Made by a program: the position numbers and the translations under genes. A DNA stretch of 26,828 bases. Origin: a virus. The notes under the pieces are model-generated. The model did not search any database and was not told where the DNA came from. It saw nothing but the letters and a program-made list of their open reading frames with translations. Shown here in pieces: positions 7,583 to 14,604 of the stretch. Location: positions 1 through 26,828 of the IMG/VR virus record IMGVR_UViG_3300033571_005774. One strand, 5' to 3'. Every line of letters begins with the position of its first letter. Position 1 is the stretch's first letter.

Positions 7583-7626
7583 GCATGGATGGTCGCAGGT
7601 GAGGTTCAACTCCTCACCCATGCACG
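7583..7626 (+). ncRNA. tRNA-like acceptor/T-arm element
   Basis: In the 94-base gap between two coding genes, GCATGG (7583-7588) pairs with CCATGC (7618-7623). An inner stem GTGAGG/CCTCAC (7599-7604 with 7612-7617) encloses a seven-base loop TTCAACT. The inner arm has the form of a tRNA T-arm (stem then TTCAA loop), and the outer stem forms a stacked acceptor. Only about ten bases (7589-7598) join the 5' acceptor strand to the T-stem, so there is no D arm or anticodon arm, and CCA is not encoded (ACG follows). It could be a tRNA-mimic RNA, a processing signal, or the remnant of a tRNA 3' end used for attachment. Confidence 0.55.
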
Positions 7627-7666
7627 CTGTAACATCAGCAATAAACAACCGCCTAGGAGGCACACA

Positions 7667-8005
7667 ATGAGTAATCACGAACTAATCGCATGGGTAAACA
7701 AGCAAGCAGATGCATTCGAAAGCGACATGGCAGAGACCGAGGACTTGGACTATGCCTACGCTAACGGAGCATACATGGCTTACACCCTAATGCTAAAGCA
7801 GTTGGTCGGCACTAAGTATGAAGTCATCAAGGAAAAACTATGGGTTGCAGATGATGGCTCATGGGGTTCTGGAGACATCCTGATTGCTGATGTTGGTACA
7901 TGGACTGACGAACAGGTCAATGCATTCGGTGACATCGCAAACAACACTGACCCATCCATCGTGGAGGTCATCAACATCCTTGAGGACACTAAGGAGGTGA
8001 ACTAA
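7667..8005 (+). CDS. Hypothetical acidic protein
   Basis: This 112-residue protein is not recognised. It has an acidic helical N-terminus, a Tyr/Ala-rich stretch and a Trp/Gly-rich centre. The ATG at 7667 follows TAGGAGGCACACA, a strong ribosome-binding site; the open frame further upstream runs through the tRNA-like element and is rejected. It ends Lys-Glu-Val-Asn with the next gene's signal (AAGGAGG) in its last codons. Confidence 0.75.
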   Translation: MSNHELIAWVNKQADAFESDMAETEDLDYAYANGAYMAYTLMLKQLVGTKYEVIKEKLWVADDGSWGSGDILIADVGTWTDEQVNAFGDIANNTDPSIVEVINILEDTKEVN

Positions 8006-8187
8006 TGGAGAAGTACACTGTACCAATCAACTTCTGGGGCACCATCAACGCTAGTGACCCAGCCAAAGCGTGGGAGAAAATCCACAAGGCTATTGGCAAG
8101 GCTTGCGAGGCATTCGAGGCTGAACTGGAGGCTATCGGTCTTACTGATGTAGACCACCTGCATGAAGAACTAGAAGAGGAGGGCTAG
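8005..8187 (+). CDS. Small helical protein (60 aa)
   Basis: The product has an N-terminal strand followed by an Ala/Glu-rich amphipathic helix and an acidic end. The opening 'KYTVPINFWGTINASDPAKAW' is cut here to a description: a beta strand then a helix. It starts at a TAATG overlap. No family recognised. Confidence 0.7.
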   Translation: MEKYTVPINFWGTINASDPAKAWEKIHKAIGKACEAFEAELEAIGLTDVDHLHEELEEEG

Positions 8188-8189
8188 TA

Positions 8190-8471
8190 ATGCCTCCTAG
8201 ACTTACCCAGTGCAAGCGTGGGCATGACATGACTGGTGATGACTCTCGTTACCACGCTGGTGGCACTACAAGATGTAGCCAGTGTGTCAGGGACAGAGTT
8301 AGGGACAGAAACAGGGTAAAAAGTGGGGTTCCACTTGATGCCCCTGTCAGACCTTACGCTAGTCAGACTCGAAGACCAAAGCAAACACTAGAACTAATCC
8401 ACTTAGTTTCAAGCAACCCAGAACTAGCAAAGTCTTTATTGGCAGTTGCTAAGAGTTGGGCAGTGAACTAA
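8190..8471 (+). CDS. Small basic zinc-finger protein
   Basis: This 93-residue basic protein has a C8-x3-H12 ... C29-x2-C32 pattern (CKRGH then CSQC). This pattern is frequent in short actinophage proteins and in the N-terminal halves of some HNH nucleases, but no HNH catalytic motif follows. An Arg-rich stretch (33-42) could bind nucleic acid. It ends at a TAATG overlap. Confidence 0.72.
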   Translation: MPPRLTQCKRGHDMTGDDSRYHAGGTTRCSQCVRDRVRDRNRVKSGVPLDAPVRPYASQTRRPKQTLELIHLVSSNPELAKSLLAVAKSWAVN

Positions 8472-8611
8472 TGGCTATGGAGCAGGCGGAGCCCCGATAC
8501 ATCTCGGGGTTCTGCCGAACTCTAACCCACGATAAGTGTAAGCACACAATCACTTGGTACGACAAGTCATGGACTTGTCAGTGCGAGTGCCATCAAACAA
8601 AGGAGAACTAA
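8471..8611 (+). CDS. Very small Cys/His-rich protein (46 aa)
   Basis: This short gene fills the gap between two coupled genes and overlaps both by one base (TAATG). It carries C15, H20, C23, H25 and then C36, C38, C40, H41, enough for one or two zinc sites. Its last codons contain AAAGGAG for the next gene. Exact fit and metal ligands support it as real. Function unknown. Confidence 0.7.
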   Translation: MAMEQAEPRYISGFCRTLTHDKCKHTITWYDKSWTCQCECHQTKEN

Positions 8612-8820
8612 TGGAAGAGTTAGCCCAAGAACTATCTGCTCTTATGGACGAGATAGAAAAAGAGTTCAAAGACACAGGCATCGCAGTTGGCTACAACGCT
8701 GAACTGCCTGATGAAGAGCAAGACCCAAGGCTGGTAAGGATTGGCAACTTGATTACAGTTGTCTCCACACTGGCTCCAGAACTACTAGACAAGCGTTTCC
8801 ACACTAAGGAGGAAAACTAA
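8611..8820 (+). CDS. Small acidic helical protein
   Basis: This 69-residue protein is largely helical and acidic. The ATG at 8611 has AAAGGAG upstream and a TAATG overlap; a TTG start at 8554 in the same frame is rejected because it lies inside the 46-residue gene. It ends Lys-Glu-Glu-Asn, with AAGGAGG in those codons. Confidence 0.73.
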   Translation: MEELAQELSALMDEIEKEFKDTGIAVGYNAELPDEEQDPRLVRIGNLITVVSTLAPELLDKRFHTKEEN

Positions 8821-9002
8821 TGGAGTTCAATGGCTTTACATTACTGGTACTAATCATCGGGTTCTTTGCAGGTCGTGGGTTTCAAAAACTCATGGCTTAT
8901 GGAGAACGCAACACAGTAACAAAGATTGAACAGCAATGGCTGGACAACGCAGAAGAGAGCCAGCGTGATGCTTGGCTAGAAAAATACTCATGGAGGAAAT
9001 AA
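8820..9002 (+). CDS. Small single-pass membrane protein
   Basis: This 60-residue protein has one N-terminal hydrophobic helix at about 6-20 (LLVLIIGFFAG), then a charged, helical cytoplasmic-type tail ending SWRK. TAATG overlaps occur at both ends. Function unknown. Confidence 0.72.
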   Translation: MEFNGFTLLVLIIGFFAGRGFQKLMAYGERNTVTKIEQQWLDNAEESQRDAWLEKYSWRK

Positions 9003-9298
9003 TGAGCAACAACGAACAGGAACACCCAGACATCGACATCGCACATGTTAGTGCTGACGAAGTGCAGGCATGGAAACGACCAATCGGACTAAGGTTCAAA
9101 GGCAACAATGCAAATGTAAACCTGTACTGGGACGAACAGGATGGCTATTCTGCCATCGTCAAAAAGTTCTTTGAGGGCTGGTCAGCAGACGAGCAGGCAG
9201 AGTTCTTACGATGGACACGAGACCAAGAGAACCTTGGAATACTTGATGACCTAACAGCATGGAAAACCCCAAACACATCCTTAGAGGAGGATAACTAA
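9002..9298 (+). CDS. Hypothetical acidic protein
   Basis: This 98-residue protein is not recognised. The ATG at 9002 has GGAGG upstream and overlaps the previous stop. The protein has a Trp-rich middle and ends Glu-Glu-Asp-Asn, its last codons providing GAGGAGG for the next gene. Confidence 0.73.
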   Translation: MSNNEQEHPDIDIAHVSADEVQAWKRPIGLRFKGNNANVNLYWDEQDGYSAIVKKFFEGWSADEQAEFLRWTRDQENLGILDDLTAWKTPNTSLEEDN

Positions 9299-9528
9299 TG
9301 AACAAGCAAGCAGAAACAACATGGGACTGGTTCGTAGCACGCTACAAGAAACTAGGACACAAGTCACTAACCCAGTTCGCAATCGCAACTGGGATGCAGA
9401 AGTCAAGCCTTAGCAGGTACTTCCATCTGGAACGCCAACTGCCATCAGGCACGATGGCTGAACTGTGCAAGGCTCTAAAGGTGAGCCCTAACGAACTTAT
9501 GACTGCCATCGGTGAGGACTGGAAGTAA
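9298..9528 (+). CDS. XRE-family HTH regulator
   Basis: This 76-residue protein is a single helix-turn-helix domain of the XRE/Cro type. Residues about 24-42 (SLTQFAIATGMQKSSLSRY) form the two HTH helices, and the closing part (MAELCKALKVSPNELMTAIG) is the typical last helices. There is no effector domain. It could be a phage repressor, a Cro-like protein or an antitoxin-type regulator. It is translationally coupled to both neighbours and is separated by two small genes from a second HTH gene. Confidence 0.85.
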   Translation: MNKQAETTWDWFVARYKKLGHKSLTQFAIATGMQKSSLSRYFHLERQLPSGTMAELCKALKVSPNELMTAIGEDWK

Positions 9529-9626
9529 TGAGTGGCGAGATTGAGGTCTGCGACACCTGTGGTGTTGAGTTTAGTTATTTTGGCATCAACTGTGATTGCC
9601 ATCTAAAAGATAAGGAAACCAAATGA
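9528..9626 (+). CDS. Tiny zinc-knuckle protein (32 aa)
   Basis: This gene fits exactly between two HTH-region genes: it starts in a TAATG overlap and ends in an ATGA overlap. The product has C8/C11 (CDTC) and C22, C24, H25, enough for one zinc knuckle. Function unknown. Confidence 0.62.
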   Translation: MSGEIEVCDTCGVEFSYFGINCDCHLKDKETK

Positions 9627-9832
9627 GTTATGACATTGGTGGAGGCTACGATGGCTGGAGAACAGCCACGCCTTGGGATGATGAAGTCGAAACGACTGTT
9701 TCATTCGAATGCGGGAAGTGCGAGCACTACAACGAAGACATCACAGTTGTTGTCGGTAGAGGTAGTGAAGATGTACCAGTTGAGTGCGAAGAATGTGGCG
9801 TTGAAAACAACGCTGATTTAGGAGGAGACTAA
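9623..9832 (+). CDS. Small zinc-ribbon protein
   Basis: This 69-residue acidic protein has C30/C33 (CGKC) and C55/C58 (CEEC), the four ligands of a zinc ribbon, separated by strand-forming sequence. It starts in an ATGA overlap. Its last codons (GGAGGAGAC) serve the ClgR-like gene. Confidence 0.74.
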   Translation: MSYDIGGGYDGWRTATPWDDEVETTVSFECGKCEHYNEDITVVVGRGSEDVPVECEECGVENNADLGGD

Positions 9833-10062
9833 TGGAACTCAAGCATGCAATAGGTGACACAATCAGAAGACTACGACAGGAGCAGAACCTGCCTCTCCGT
9901 AAGTTGTCTTCTTATGTCTCCATAGGACACTTGTCTGACATAGAGCGAGGGACTAAGGAGCCCTCCTCTAGGATTATGGAGGCTATCGCAGTGGGACTTG
10001 GTGTCTCCACTGCTGAACTGTTCAGAGAAATCGCAGAGTATTTGGAGGCAGTAAATGAATAG
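9832..10062 (+). CDS. ClgR-like XRE regulator
   Basis: This 76-residue protein closely follows the pattern of actinobacterial ClgR, the XRE-type activator of Clp protease genes: an opening like 'IGDTIRRLRQEQNLPLRKLS', the recognition segment SIGHLSDIERGTKEPSS, and a closing 'MEAIAVGLGVSTAELF'. In ClgR the matching segments read like '[IV]GDVLRR.R..QGRTLREVS' and 'SLGYLSE[IV]ERG.KEASSELL'. The resemblance is by memory of the family, not by search. The protein covers only the DNA-binding domain. It may take over the host ClgR regulon (Clp protease, stress) or act as a phage repressor. Confidence 0.75.
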   Translation: MELKHAIGDTIRRLRQEQNLPLRKLSSYVSIGHLSDIERGTKEPSSRIMEAIAVGLGVSTAELFREIAEYLEAVNE

Positions 10063-10444
10063 CGATTACAAACAAGGGCAACTTCACGCCCTACAAGAGG
10101 CAACCGCAGTACTCAATGGTCTAATCGTAGACGAACTGACCAAAGACTATAACGGACAACAGACCCTCAAAGCGTTCTCAATGAGTCTTCGTTACATGCG
10201 GAACCAACTCAATGTGAACAAGGGCTCTGATGCAATAACACGCCCATCCGAGTTTTCGGAAGAGCACCAAAAAGGTCAGGACAGTCAGTTAGAGTGGGCT
10301 ATCACTTTATTGGACACAGTTACCCAGCAAGACGAGTTACAGCAGTTCGAGGGTCGATTGGCTCTGACTGTATTCTCATACAGCATCAAGCATCAACTAG
10401 AAGTACTGGAGGAACCCGATGCAGACATTCCTGACAACAACTAG
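10055..10444 (+). CDS. Hypothetical protein with internal duplication
   Basis: This 129-residue protein is not recognised. It appears to be two related helical halves: about residues 6-55 (opening QGQLHALQEATAVLN) and about 70-118 (opening KGQDSQLEWAITLLD) share a G-Q opening, an ALQ/L..A..LL helix and a final 'L..FS.S.....QL' helix. The start overlaps the ClgR-like gene by eight bases. The end overlaps the next gene by 26 bases. Confidence 0.72.
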   Translation: MNSDYKQGQLHALQEATAVLNGLIVDELTKDYNGQQTLKAFSMSLRYMRNQLNVNKGSDAITRPSEFSEEHQKGQDSQLEWAITLLDTVTQQDELQQFEGRLALTVFSYSIKHQLEVLEEPDADIPDNN

Positions 10445-10922
10445 CAACTGGAGCGATGTTGCCAGAACACTGGACAACAAGCGTCTCAACAAGCAGGCTC
10501 TGGAGGGTTGGCAGATTATGCTGACCCTCTTAGAACTTGACCCCGAGGGTAACCATCGCACACCTAAAGGCTGGGTCAATCATCCAGCAGTCAAGATGTG
10601 GCGTGGGCACGAGCATGAACTGCTCCAATACATCCTCTCCATGACTGCGGAATGGTTTAGACGAGGGTACAAAAGTACTATCGCAATCAAAGCCATCAAC
10701 ACTTATGCAAGGGGTGTAGCAACTGGTAAAACGACCAGTAAAGCCCCTAAGCCTAGATGGATGAAAGACAAGGCAAAGTTTGAGGCAATCGCCTCTAGCC
10801 ACCGCACAGCCCTGCTAGTCAAAAACTACGAGTGGTACTCGCAGTTCGGATGGGCAGAGGACACTGGTACAGCACCGAGTTCGTACGAATACATCTGGGA
10901 AACATCAGAAGAAGAGCAATAG
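10419..10922 (+). CDS. Putative pyrimidine-dimer DNA glycosylase
   Basis: This 167-residue protein begins MQTFL and contains LDNKRLNKQALEGWQI (18-33) and GWVNHPAVKMWRGHE (about 51-65), followed by a helical segment with EWFRRGY. This matches my memory of the bacterial/phage family often annotated as pyrimidine-dimer DNA glycosylase (the MSMEG_6572-like group), which has the same 'DNKRLgKQ..E' and 'HPAV.MW.G' elements. If right, it starts base-excision repair of UV photoproducts, which fits a phage of sunlit or surface habitats. The start overlaps the upstream gene, with GGAGGAACCCG upstream. It could instead be an uncharacterised relative with another activity. Confidence 0.6.
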   Translation: MQTFLTTTSNWSDVARTLDNKRLNKQALEGWQIMLTLLELDPEGNHRTPKGWVNHPAVKMWRGHEHELLQYILSMTAEWFRRGYKSTIAIKAINTYARGVATGKTTSKAPKPRWMKDKAKFEAIASSHRTALLVKNYEWYSQFGWAEDTGTAPSSYEYIWETSEEEQ

Positions 10923-10934
10923 GAGAAACTGAAA

Positions 10935-11204
10935 ATGGAACAATTACCTTGCCAAGATAAAACCGAGTTATTCTATCCAGAAGACACATCTGTCGCATGG
11001 AAGAGCACCCAGCAGGCAAAAGCACTATGTGCTAGTTGCCCAAAGGTTATGTGGTGCTTAGAACTGGCTCTAAAAGATAAAGAGCAGTATGGCATCTGGG
11101 GTGGGGCGACTGTAAAGGAACGCCTTACCATAAAGAAAGACCCTAGACAAAAAGCCATACACATCAAAAAACTTATGGAGGAGCACCTAAATGTTGCTAA
11201 CTAA
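10935..11204 (+). CDS. WhiB-family Fe-S transcription factor
   Basis: This 89-residue protein has the WhiB signature: one Cys (C6), then C32-x2-C35-x5-C41 as the 4Fe-4S ligands, then the GIWGG turn at about 53-57 and a basic C-terminal tail (KERLTIKKDPRQK). WhiB-like proteins are confined to actinobacteria and their phages, where they bind sigma factor and regulate transcription; phage copies such as that of mycobacteriophage TM4 can interfere with the host WhiB. The start is preceded by AGGAGAAACTGAAA. It ends 14 bases inside the next small gene. Confidence 0.92.
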   Translation: MEQLPCQDKTELFYPEDTSVAWKSTQQAKALCASCPKVMWCLELALKDKEQYGIWGGATVKERLTIKKDPRQKAIHIKKLMEEHLNVAN

Positions 11205-11331
11205 ACTAAAGAACATTATTCGCAAGCGTAAAGAGCGTAAGACCAAAGCACTTGTGCTACAAAACATTCTGCTAGAGCAGTCGATGCGGAGACACCCAGC
11301 CAAGGGAGTTCGTCATGGCATACACGATTAG
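11191..11331 (+). CDS. Small basic protein between WhiB and integrase
   Basis: This 46-residue gene overlaps the whiB stop by 14 bases and the integrase start by 17 bases, so it bridges the two. The product is very basic in its first 20 residues (KLKNIIRKRKERKTK). It starts with ATG after GGAGGAGCACCTAA. It could be an excisionase-like or nucleic-acid-binding factor on size, charge and position, but no HTH pattern is visible. It may only serve to couple translation. Confidence 0.6.
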   Translation: MLLTKLKNIIRKRKERKTKALVLQNILLEQSMRRHPAKGVRHGIHD

Positions 11332-12427
11332 TCGTGGCGAACGCCATACTGGTTACTACAAAGACAAAGCAGGTAACCGATGTTCGGCTGGCACATTCGC
11401 CAGTCGGGAAGAGGCATTAGACCAAGCCCAAATAGCCGAGAAACTGGGCGTACAGGGTTCGTACAGGGTAACCATGACCTTGGAGCAATACATCAAGGCA
11501 TGGCTCCCTAAAGCCGACCTCCTGCCAATTACTAAGAAGAACTACAAATCTGTCTTAGTGACTCATGTCCTGCCTTTGCTTGGCAGGCGTAAAGTAAACT
11601 CCATCAAGCGTGCTAATGTGCGTGAGATGCTGGAGACTTTGCGTCAAGAGGGCATAGGCAGTGCTACTCGCATCCAAGCCAAATCAGCATTAGGCTCCGC
11701 ACTGCAAGACCTTGTGGAGGCTGACCAACTAGATGCAAACCCGACACACAAAATCAAAATCAAACAACTCGACAGCAATGAACTTCGCAATGTTCTGGAG
11801 CCTGACGAGTTCAAAGACATCCTTAGTCATCTACCCAGTGACTCCAGTAGATTATTCGCCAAGTTCTTGGCACTTACTGGATGTCGTTATGGAGAGGCTA
11901 CGGAGGTCAGACTAAAAGACCTCAACGAGAAGTCGAATGAGGTTTATGTCCAGCGTAGGGTCTCTGACCTCGGGGCTAAAGCCAACAATGGGGATAGGTT
12001 CAAAGTAATTCCAGCAACCAAATCAGGACATCGCAGGCTAGTTGTAGTCAGTGCGGAGTTGATGAAGGAGTTGCTGACTCATGCACAAGCCCATGGTGTG
12101 GAGCGTAAGGACTTGCTGTTTAGCAAAAGCCTTATAGCAAGCACTGTGGATGTGGAGAAGACCTCCGCAAACACTAGCAACCATCTCCCTAGGGACACAT
12201 GGAGGCGTATGTGGAGGTCAGCAATAGGCAAGTCCTCCATAAACTGGTTTCCAAGGACTCACGACTTACGGCACGCTAATGCAACTTTGCTCCTCAAAGG
12301 AGGAATAGATGTGCATGAAGTCAAAGAAAGACTTGGACATCAAAGCATAAGTACCACTGAACGCTATCTGCATCGTCTACGACACCAGACCTCAAAGGCA
12401 TCCGAGATAGCCAATGAGTTTCTATGA
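11315..12427 (+). CDS. int: Tyrosine recombinase / phage integrase
   Basis: This 370-residue protein is a complete tyrosine integrase. The N-terminal 50 residues look like an arm-binding domain (GYYKDKAGNR, then ASREEALDQAQ). The core-binding SAM-like domain is at about 54-150. The catalytic domain is at 160-360, with R191 (TGCRYGEA), K236 (ATKSGHRR), H316 and R319 (HDLRH), H342 (LGHQS) and the nucleophile Y351 (ERYLH). All six active-site residues are present, so it should be active. The start at 11315 follows CAAGGGAG and overlaps the small basic gene. The usual attP next to the integrase could not be identified. A strong terminator follows directly. Confidence 0.95.
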   Translation: MAYTISRGERHTGYYKDKAGNRCSAGTFASREEALDQAQIAEKLGVQGSYRVTMTLEQYIKAWLPKADLLPITKKNYKSVLVTHVLPLLGRRKVNSIKRANVREMLETLRQEGIGSATRIQAKSALGSALQDLVEADQLDANPTHKIKIKQLDSNELRNVLEPDEFKDILSHLPSDSSRLFAKFLALTGCRYGEATEVRLKDLNEKSNEVYVQRRVSDLGAKANNGDRFKVIPATKSGHRRLVVVSAELMKELLTHAQAHGVERKDLLFSKSLIASTVDVEKTSANTSNHLPRDTWRRMWRSAIGKSSINWFPRTHDLRHANATLLLKGGIDVHEVKERLGHQSISTTERYLHRLRHQTSKASEIANEFL

Positions 12428-12433
12428 GAAAAG

Positions 12434-12467
12434 AGCCCCATGACCTGTTGGTCATGGGGCTTTTTTT
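12434..12467. terminator. Bidirectional Rho-independent terminator
   Basis: A perfect 12-base-pair stem (AGCCCCATGACC with GGTCATGGGGCT) and a TGTT loop is followed on the + strand by TTTTTTT. Read on the - strand the same stem is followed by CTTTTCT. It lies between the convergent integrase and ribonucleotide reductase genes and probably ends both transcripts. Confidence 0.9.
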
Positions 12468-12478
12468 ATACCCAAAAG

Positions 12479-14515
12479 TTACTGGTTGTCTTTTATGAGT
12501 TTGATTTCGCAGGCATCGGTGGTGCAGTAAGCCTCACCAATAGCCTCCACACCAAGACCTCCATAGACTCCAGCAAAGTCGATTGGAAAGAGTTTCATAG
12601 CGTATGCATCGTACTCCTCCTCCGTAATCTGCGTGTAAGGCATCTGTGGGTAAGTCATGTTTCCCATAGGCAAGAACGAAACAGTCTTCATCTGACCATC
12701 GTACATGTGGAGAACAGTACCAATCTGGTCTGACTCTTTCTCCACATCAAAGGTCACAGTAACGCTTACGGAGTTATCGCTCCAGTAGCGTTGTGCTGTG
12801 GAGGCTAAAGCCATCTTTTCAAAAACTGAGACCTCCTTCTCGGAGCGTTTAGCGTCAGTTTTGATAGGAAAGAATACCACTGAGGTAGAGTCAGGACTCT
12901 CTGATGCTGGCTCCACAGTGTAGTTTGCCATCTTGAATAGCGGGAGCATAGGGTCGTTGTTAGCAAAGCGTATTGCACGATTGAAGAACTTACCTCCAGA
13001 AGTCCAGTGAACTCCTGGACTTTCGCCAGCCAAGATAGACACAGTTCCAGAAGGCTTTACAGTAGTCATCTTGATGCTCTCACGAATGCCAAGCCATTCA
13101 CTGTAAGTCTGGTCATAGCCCTTGACAGTGGCATAGCCCTCATCCATCCACTGACGAAGCACATGATGACCCTTGTTGTCAGCAAAGTTTGCCACGCCAC
13201 TTATGGAGGTTCCAATACGCCTGTTGCGTTGCATGATGGCGTTGGTCTCTTCCCAGTGTGTAGGAAGCAAAGTCACAGTCTTAGCGTAGAGATAAGCGAA
13301 CTTCAAAGTTCTCTTGAAGTCTTCAAGCGAGTCATGTCTGTTCAAGTAAGTCTCCACAAGAGTACACATCTCGAAAGACTCCAAAGACTGTTCAGCACAA
13401 GGGTTATAGCCCATGACTCTCCAGTCCTTGTTGTTCGGAGCATCCACAAGTCTTCCATAAGCCTTAGATGTATCCATCCAGATGACTCCAGGTTCTCCAT
13501 TACGCACGATACCCTCCACTATGGAGTCAAAGTTTGTCCCTACGGAGACTTCTACGGAGTTGTTACTCATCCAAGCCCATCCTGGGGCTTCAGGGTCATA
13601 AGAGTTGCGTTCTGGGAAGCGTTCAGCGTTCTTCAGGTTCAAGAAGTCCTCATCGTCAATGCGACCGATAAGCAGTTCAGCAGAGCGACGAACATTTCCA
13701 GAGACGACACAGACACCAATCATGTTGCCAATGTCAGCAATGTCTTTGCGAGAAAGCCTCTCACCCTTGCGTCCCGAGAAGAGGCTACGAATGTGGTTGT
13801 GGAGTTTCAAAAGAGGTTCATGACCCGCAGCCGTTCCACCAAAAGTAGCAATAGGTGCTCCATAAGGACGAATTTCATCGTAGTTGAAACTCCATAGAGG
13901 CTGGTCTGGCTTCAAGAAAGAGTTGATGAGAGCCGTAGTACTCTCTGCCCAGCCTTCACGAGTGTCAGGTATAGCGTATTCCTGTGGAGCAGTAGGCTCA
14001 TAGATTTCAAAGCCTTTGTCTGCACCCTTGTCGTCAAAGCCAACTCCGACACCAAGCATGGAAGCCTCCATAAGGAAAGCAAATGGCTTGGCAGGGTTGT
14101 TCTTAGTCATTTCCAAAGTAGATACGAAAGCACAGTTCTGCAAAGCAGCCGAGTTTCTTTGCTTGTTTACGATTTCCGTGCCCATGACCCAAAGCCCACG
14201 CCCTGGAGGTGTCCACTTCAAGTTGAATAGGCGGTCATAAGCCTCCTTAGCAGAAGCAGCCGCCTTAGCATCGCTCCATGGAAGCCTAGAAGACTTAGCC
14301 CAGTCTTTTTGTAGAGAGTACATCCCGTTGATTACACGCTCACATACCTCTGCCCAAGTTTCTTTAGAGCCATCTGGCTTCTTACGAGAGTAAGTACGGA
14401 GGAATGTAATCTCACCTACGGAGTTTCCTGCAACATCTTGGTAGCCAAAAGGTGGCTTCTTGTCCTTATAGGTTGATACAAAGTCTTCTGCGAGACGGAA
14501 TGAGAACATAGTCAT
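12479..14515 (-). CDS. nrdJ: Class II (B12-dependent) ribonucleoside-triphosphate reductase
   Basis: This 678-residue protein makes deoxyribonucleotides using adenosylcobalamin. It follows the monomeric Lactobacillus leichmannii-type enzyme: PPGRGLW (103-109), C128 (LQNCAF), the NPCAE loop with the thiyl-radical C373 and E375, and C384 eleven residues later, matching the redox pair spacing. The C-terminal tail has C664-x4-C669 (CTTDAC) for re-reduction. At 678 residues it is slightly shorter than the roughly 740-residue reference. All expected catalytic residues are present. The start at 14515 has only a weak upstream GGTGGT; a second ATG two codons later is also possible. The gene supplies dNTPs for phage DNA synthesis and ties it to host B12. 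A free-standing HNH gene lies just upstream. Confidence 0.93.
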   Translation of the reverse strand: MTMFSFRLAEDFVSTYKDKKPPFGYQDVAGNSVGEITFLRTYSRKKPDGSKETWAEVCERVINGMYSLQKDWAKSSRLPWSDAKAAASAKEAYDRLFNLKWTPPGRGLWVMGTEIVNKQRNSAALQNCAFVSTLEMTKNNPAKPFAFLMEASMLGVGVGFDDKGADKGFEIYEPTAPQEYAIPDTREGWAESTTALINSFLKPDQPLWSFNYDEIRPYGAPIATFGGTAAGHEPLLKLHNHIRSLFSGRKGERLSRKDIADIGNMIGVCVVSGNVRRSAELLIGRIDDEDFLNLKNAERFPERNSYDPEAPGWAWMSNNSVEVSVGTNFDSIVEGIVRNGEPGVIWMDTSKAYGRLVDAPNNKDWRVMGYNPCAEQSLESFEMCTLVETYLNRHDSLEDFKRTLKFAYLYAKTVTLLPTHWEETNAIMQRNRRIGTSISGVANFADNKGHHVLRQWMDEGYATVKGYDQTYSEWLGIRESIKMTTVKPSGTVSILAGESPGVHWTSGGKFFNRAIRFANNDPMLPLFKMANYTVEPASESPDSTSVVFFPIKTDAKRSEKEVSVFEKMALASTAQRYWSDNSVSVTVTFDVEKESDQIGTVLHMYDGQMKTVSFLPMGNMTYPQMPYTQITEEEYDAYAMKLFPIDFAGVYGGLGVEAIGEAYCTTDACEIKLIKDNQ

Positions 14516-14604
14516 AGACCACCATTTCTTGTTTTAGGTAAATACCCCAGATAGGGGACTTCTATTGTCGGTGGTAGAAGCCTACATTGCTTCTACTAAC
14601 TTCG
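14516..14604 (-). other. Spacer upstream of nrdJ
   Basis: Between the HNH gene and nrdJ is an 89-base spacer. Read on the - strand it contains a seven-base-pair hairpin (TAGAAGC with GCTTCTA) and a short CCCC/GGGG pairing. No cobalamin riboswitch (which needs about 150-200 bases) can fit. The hairpin may end the HNH transcript or shape the nrdJ leader. Confidence 0.4.

Noticed and set aside
7583-7626. A normal tRNA gene
   Set aside because: Only about ten bases lie between the acceptor and T-arm strands, so no D arm or anticodon arm can form.
12428-12478. attP next to the integrase
   Set aside because: The region is just the terminator stem and a few bases; no tRNA-like or direct-repeat core is visible.
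13007-13897. A 296-residue gene on the + strand
   Set aside because: It lies entirely antisense to the conserved nrdJ gene, has no ribosome-binding site and no recognisable domain.
14516-14604. Cobalamin riboswitch before nrdJ
   Set aside because: The spacer is only 89 bases and lacks the conserved B12-box arrangement.
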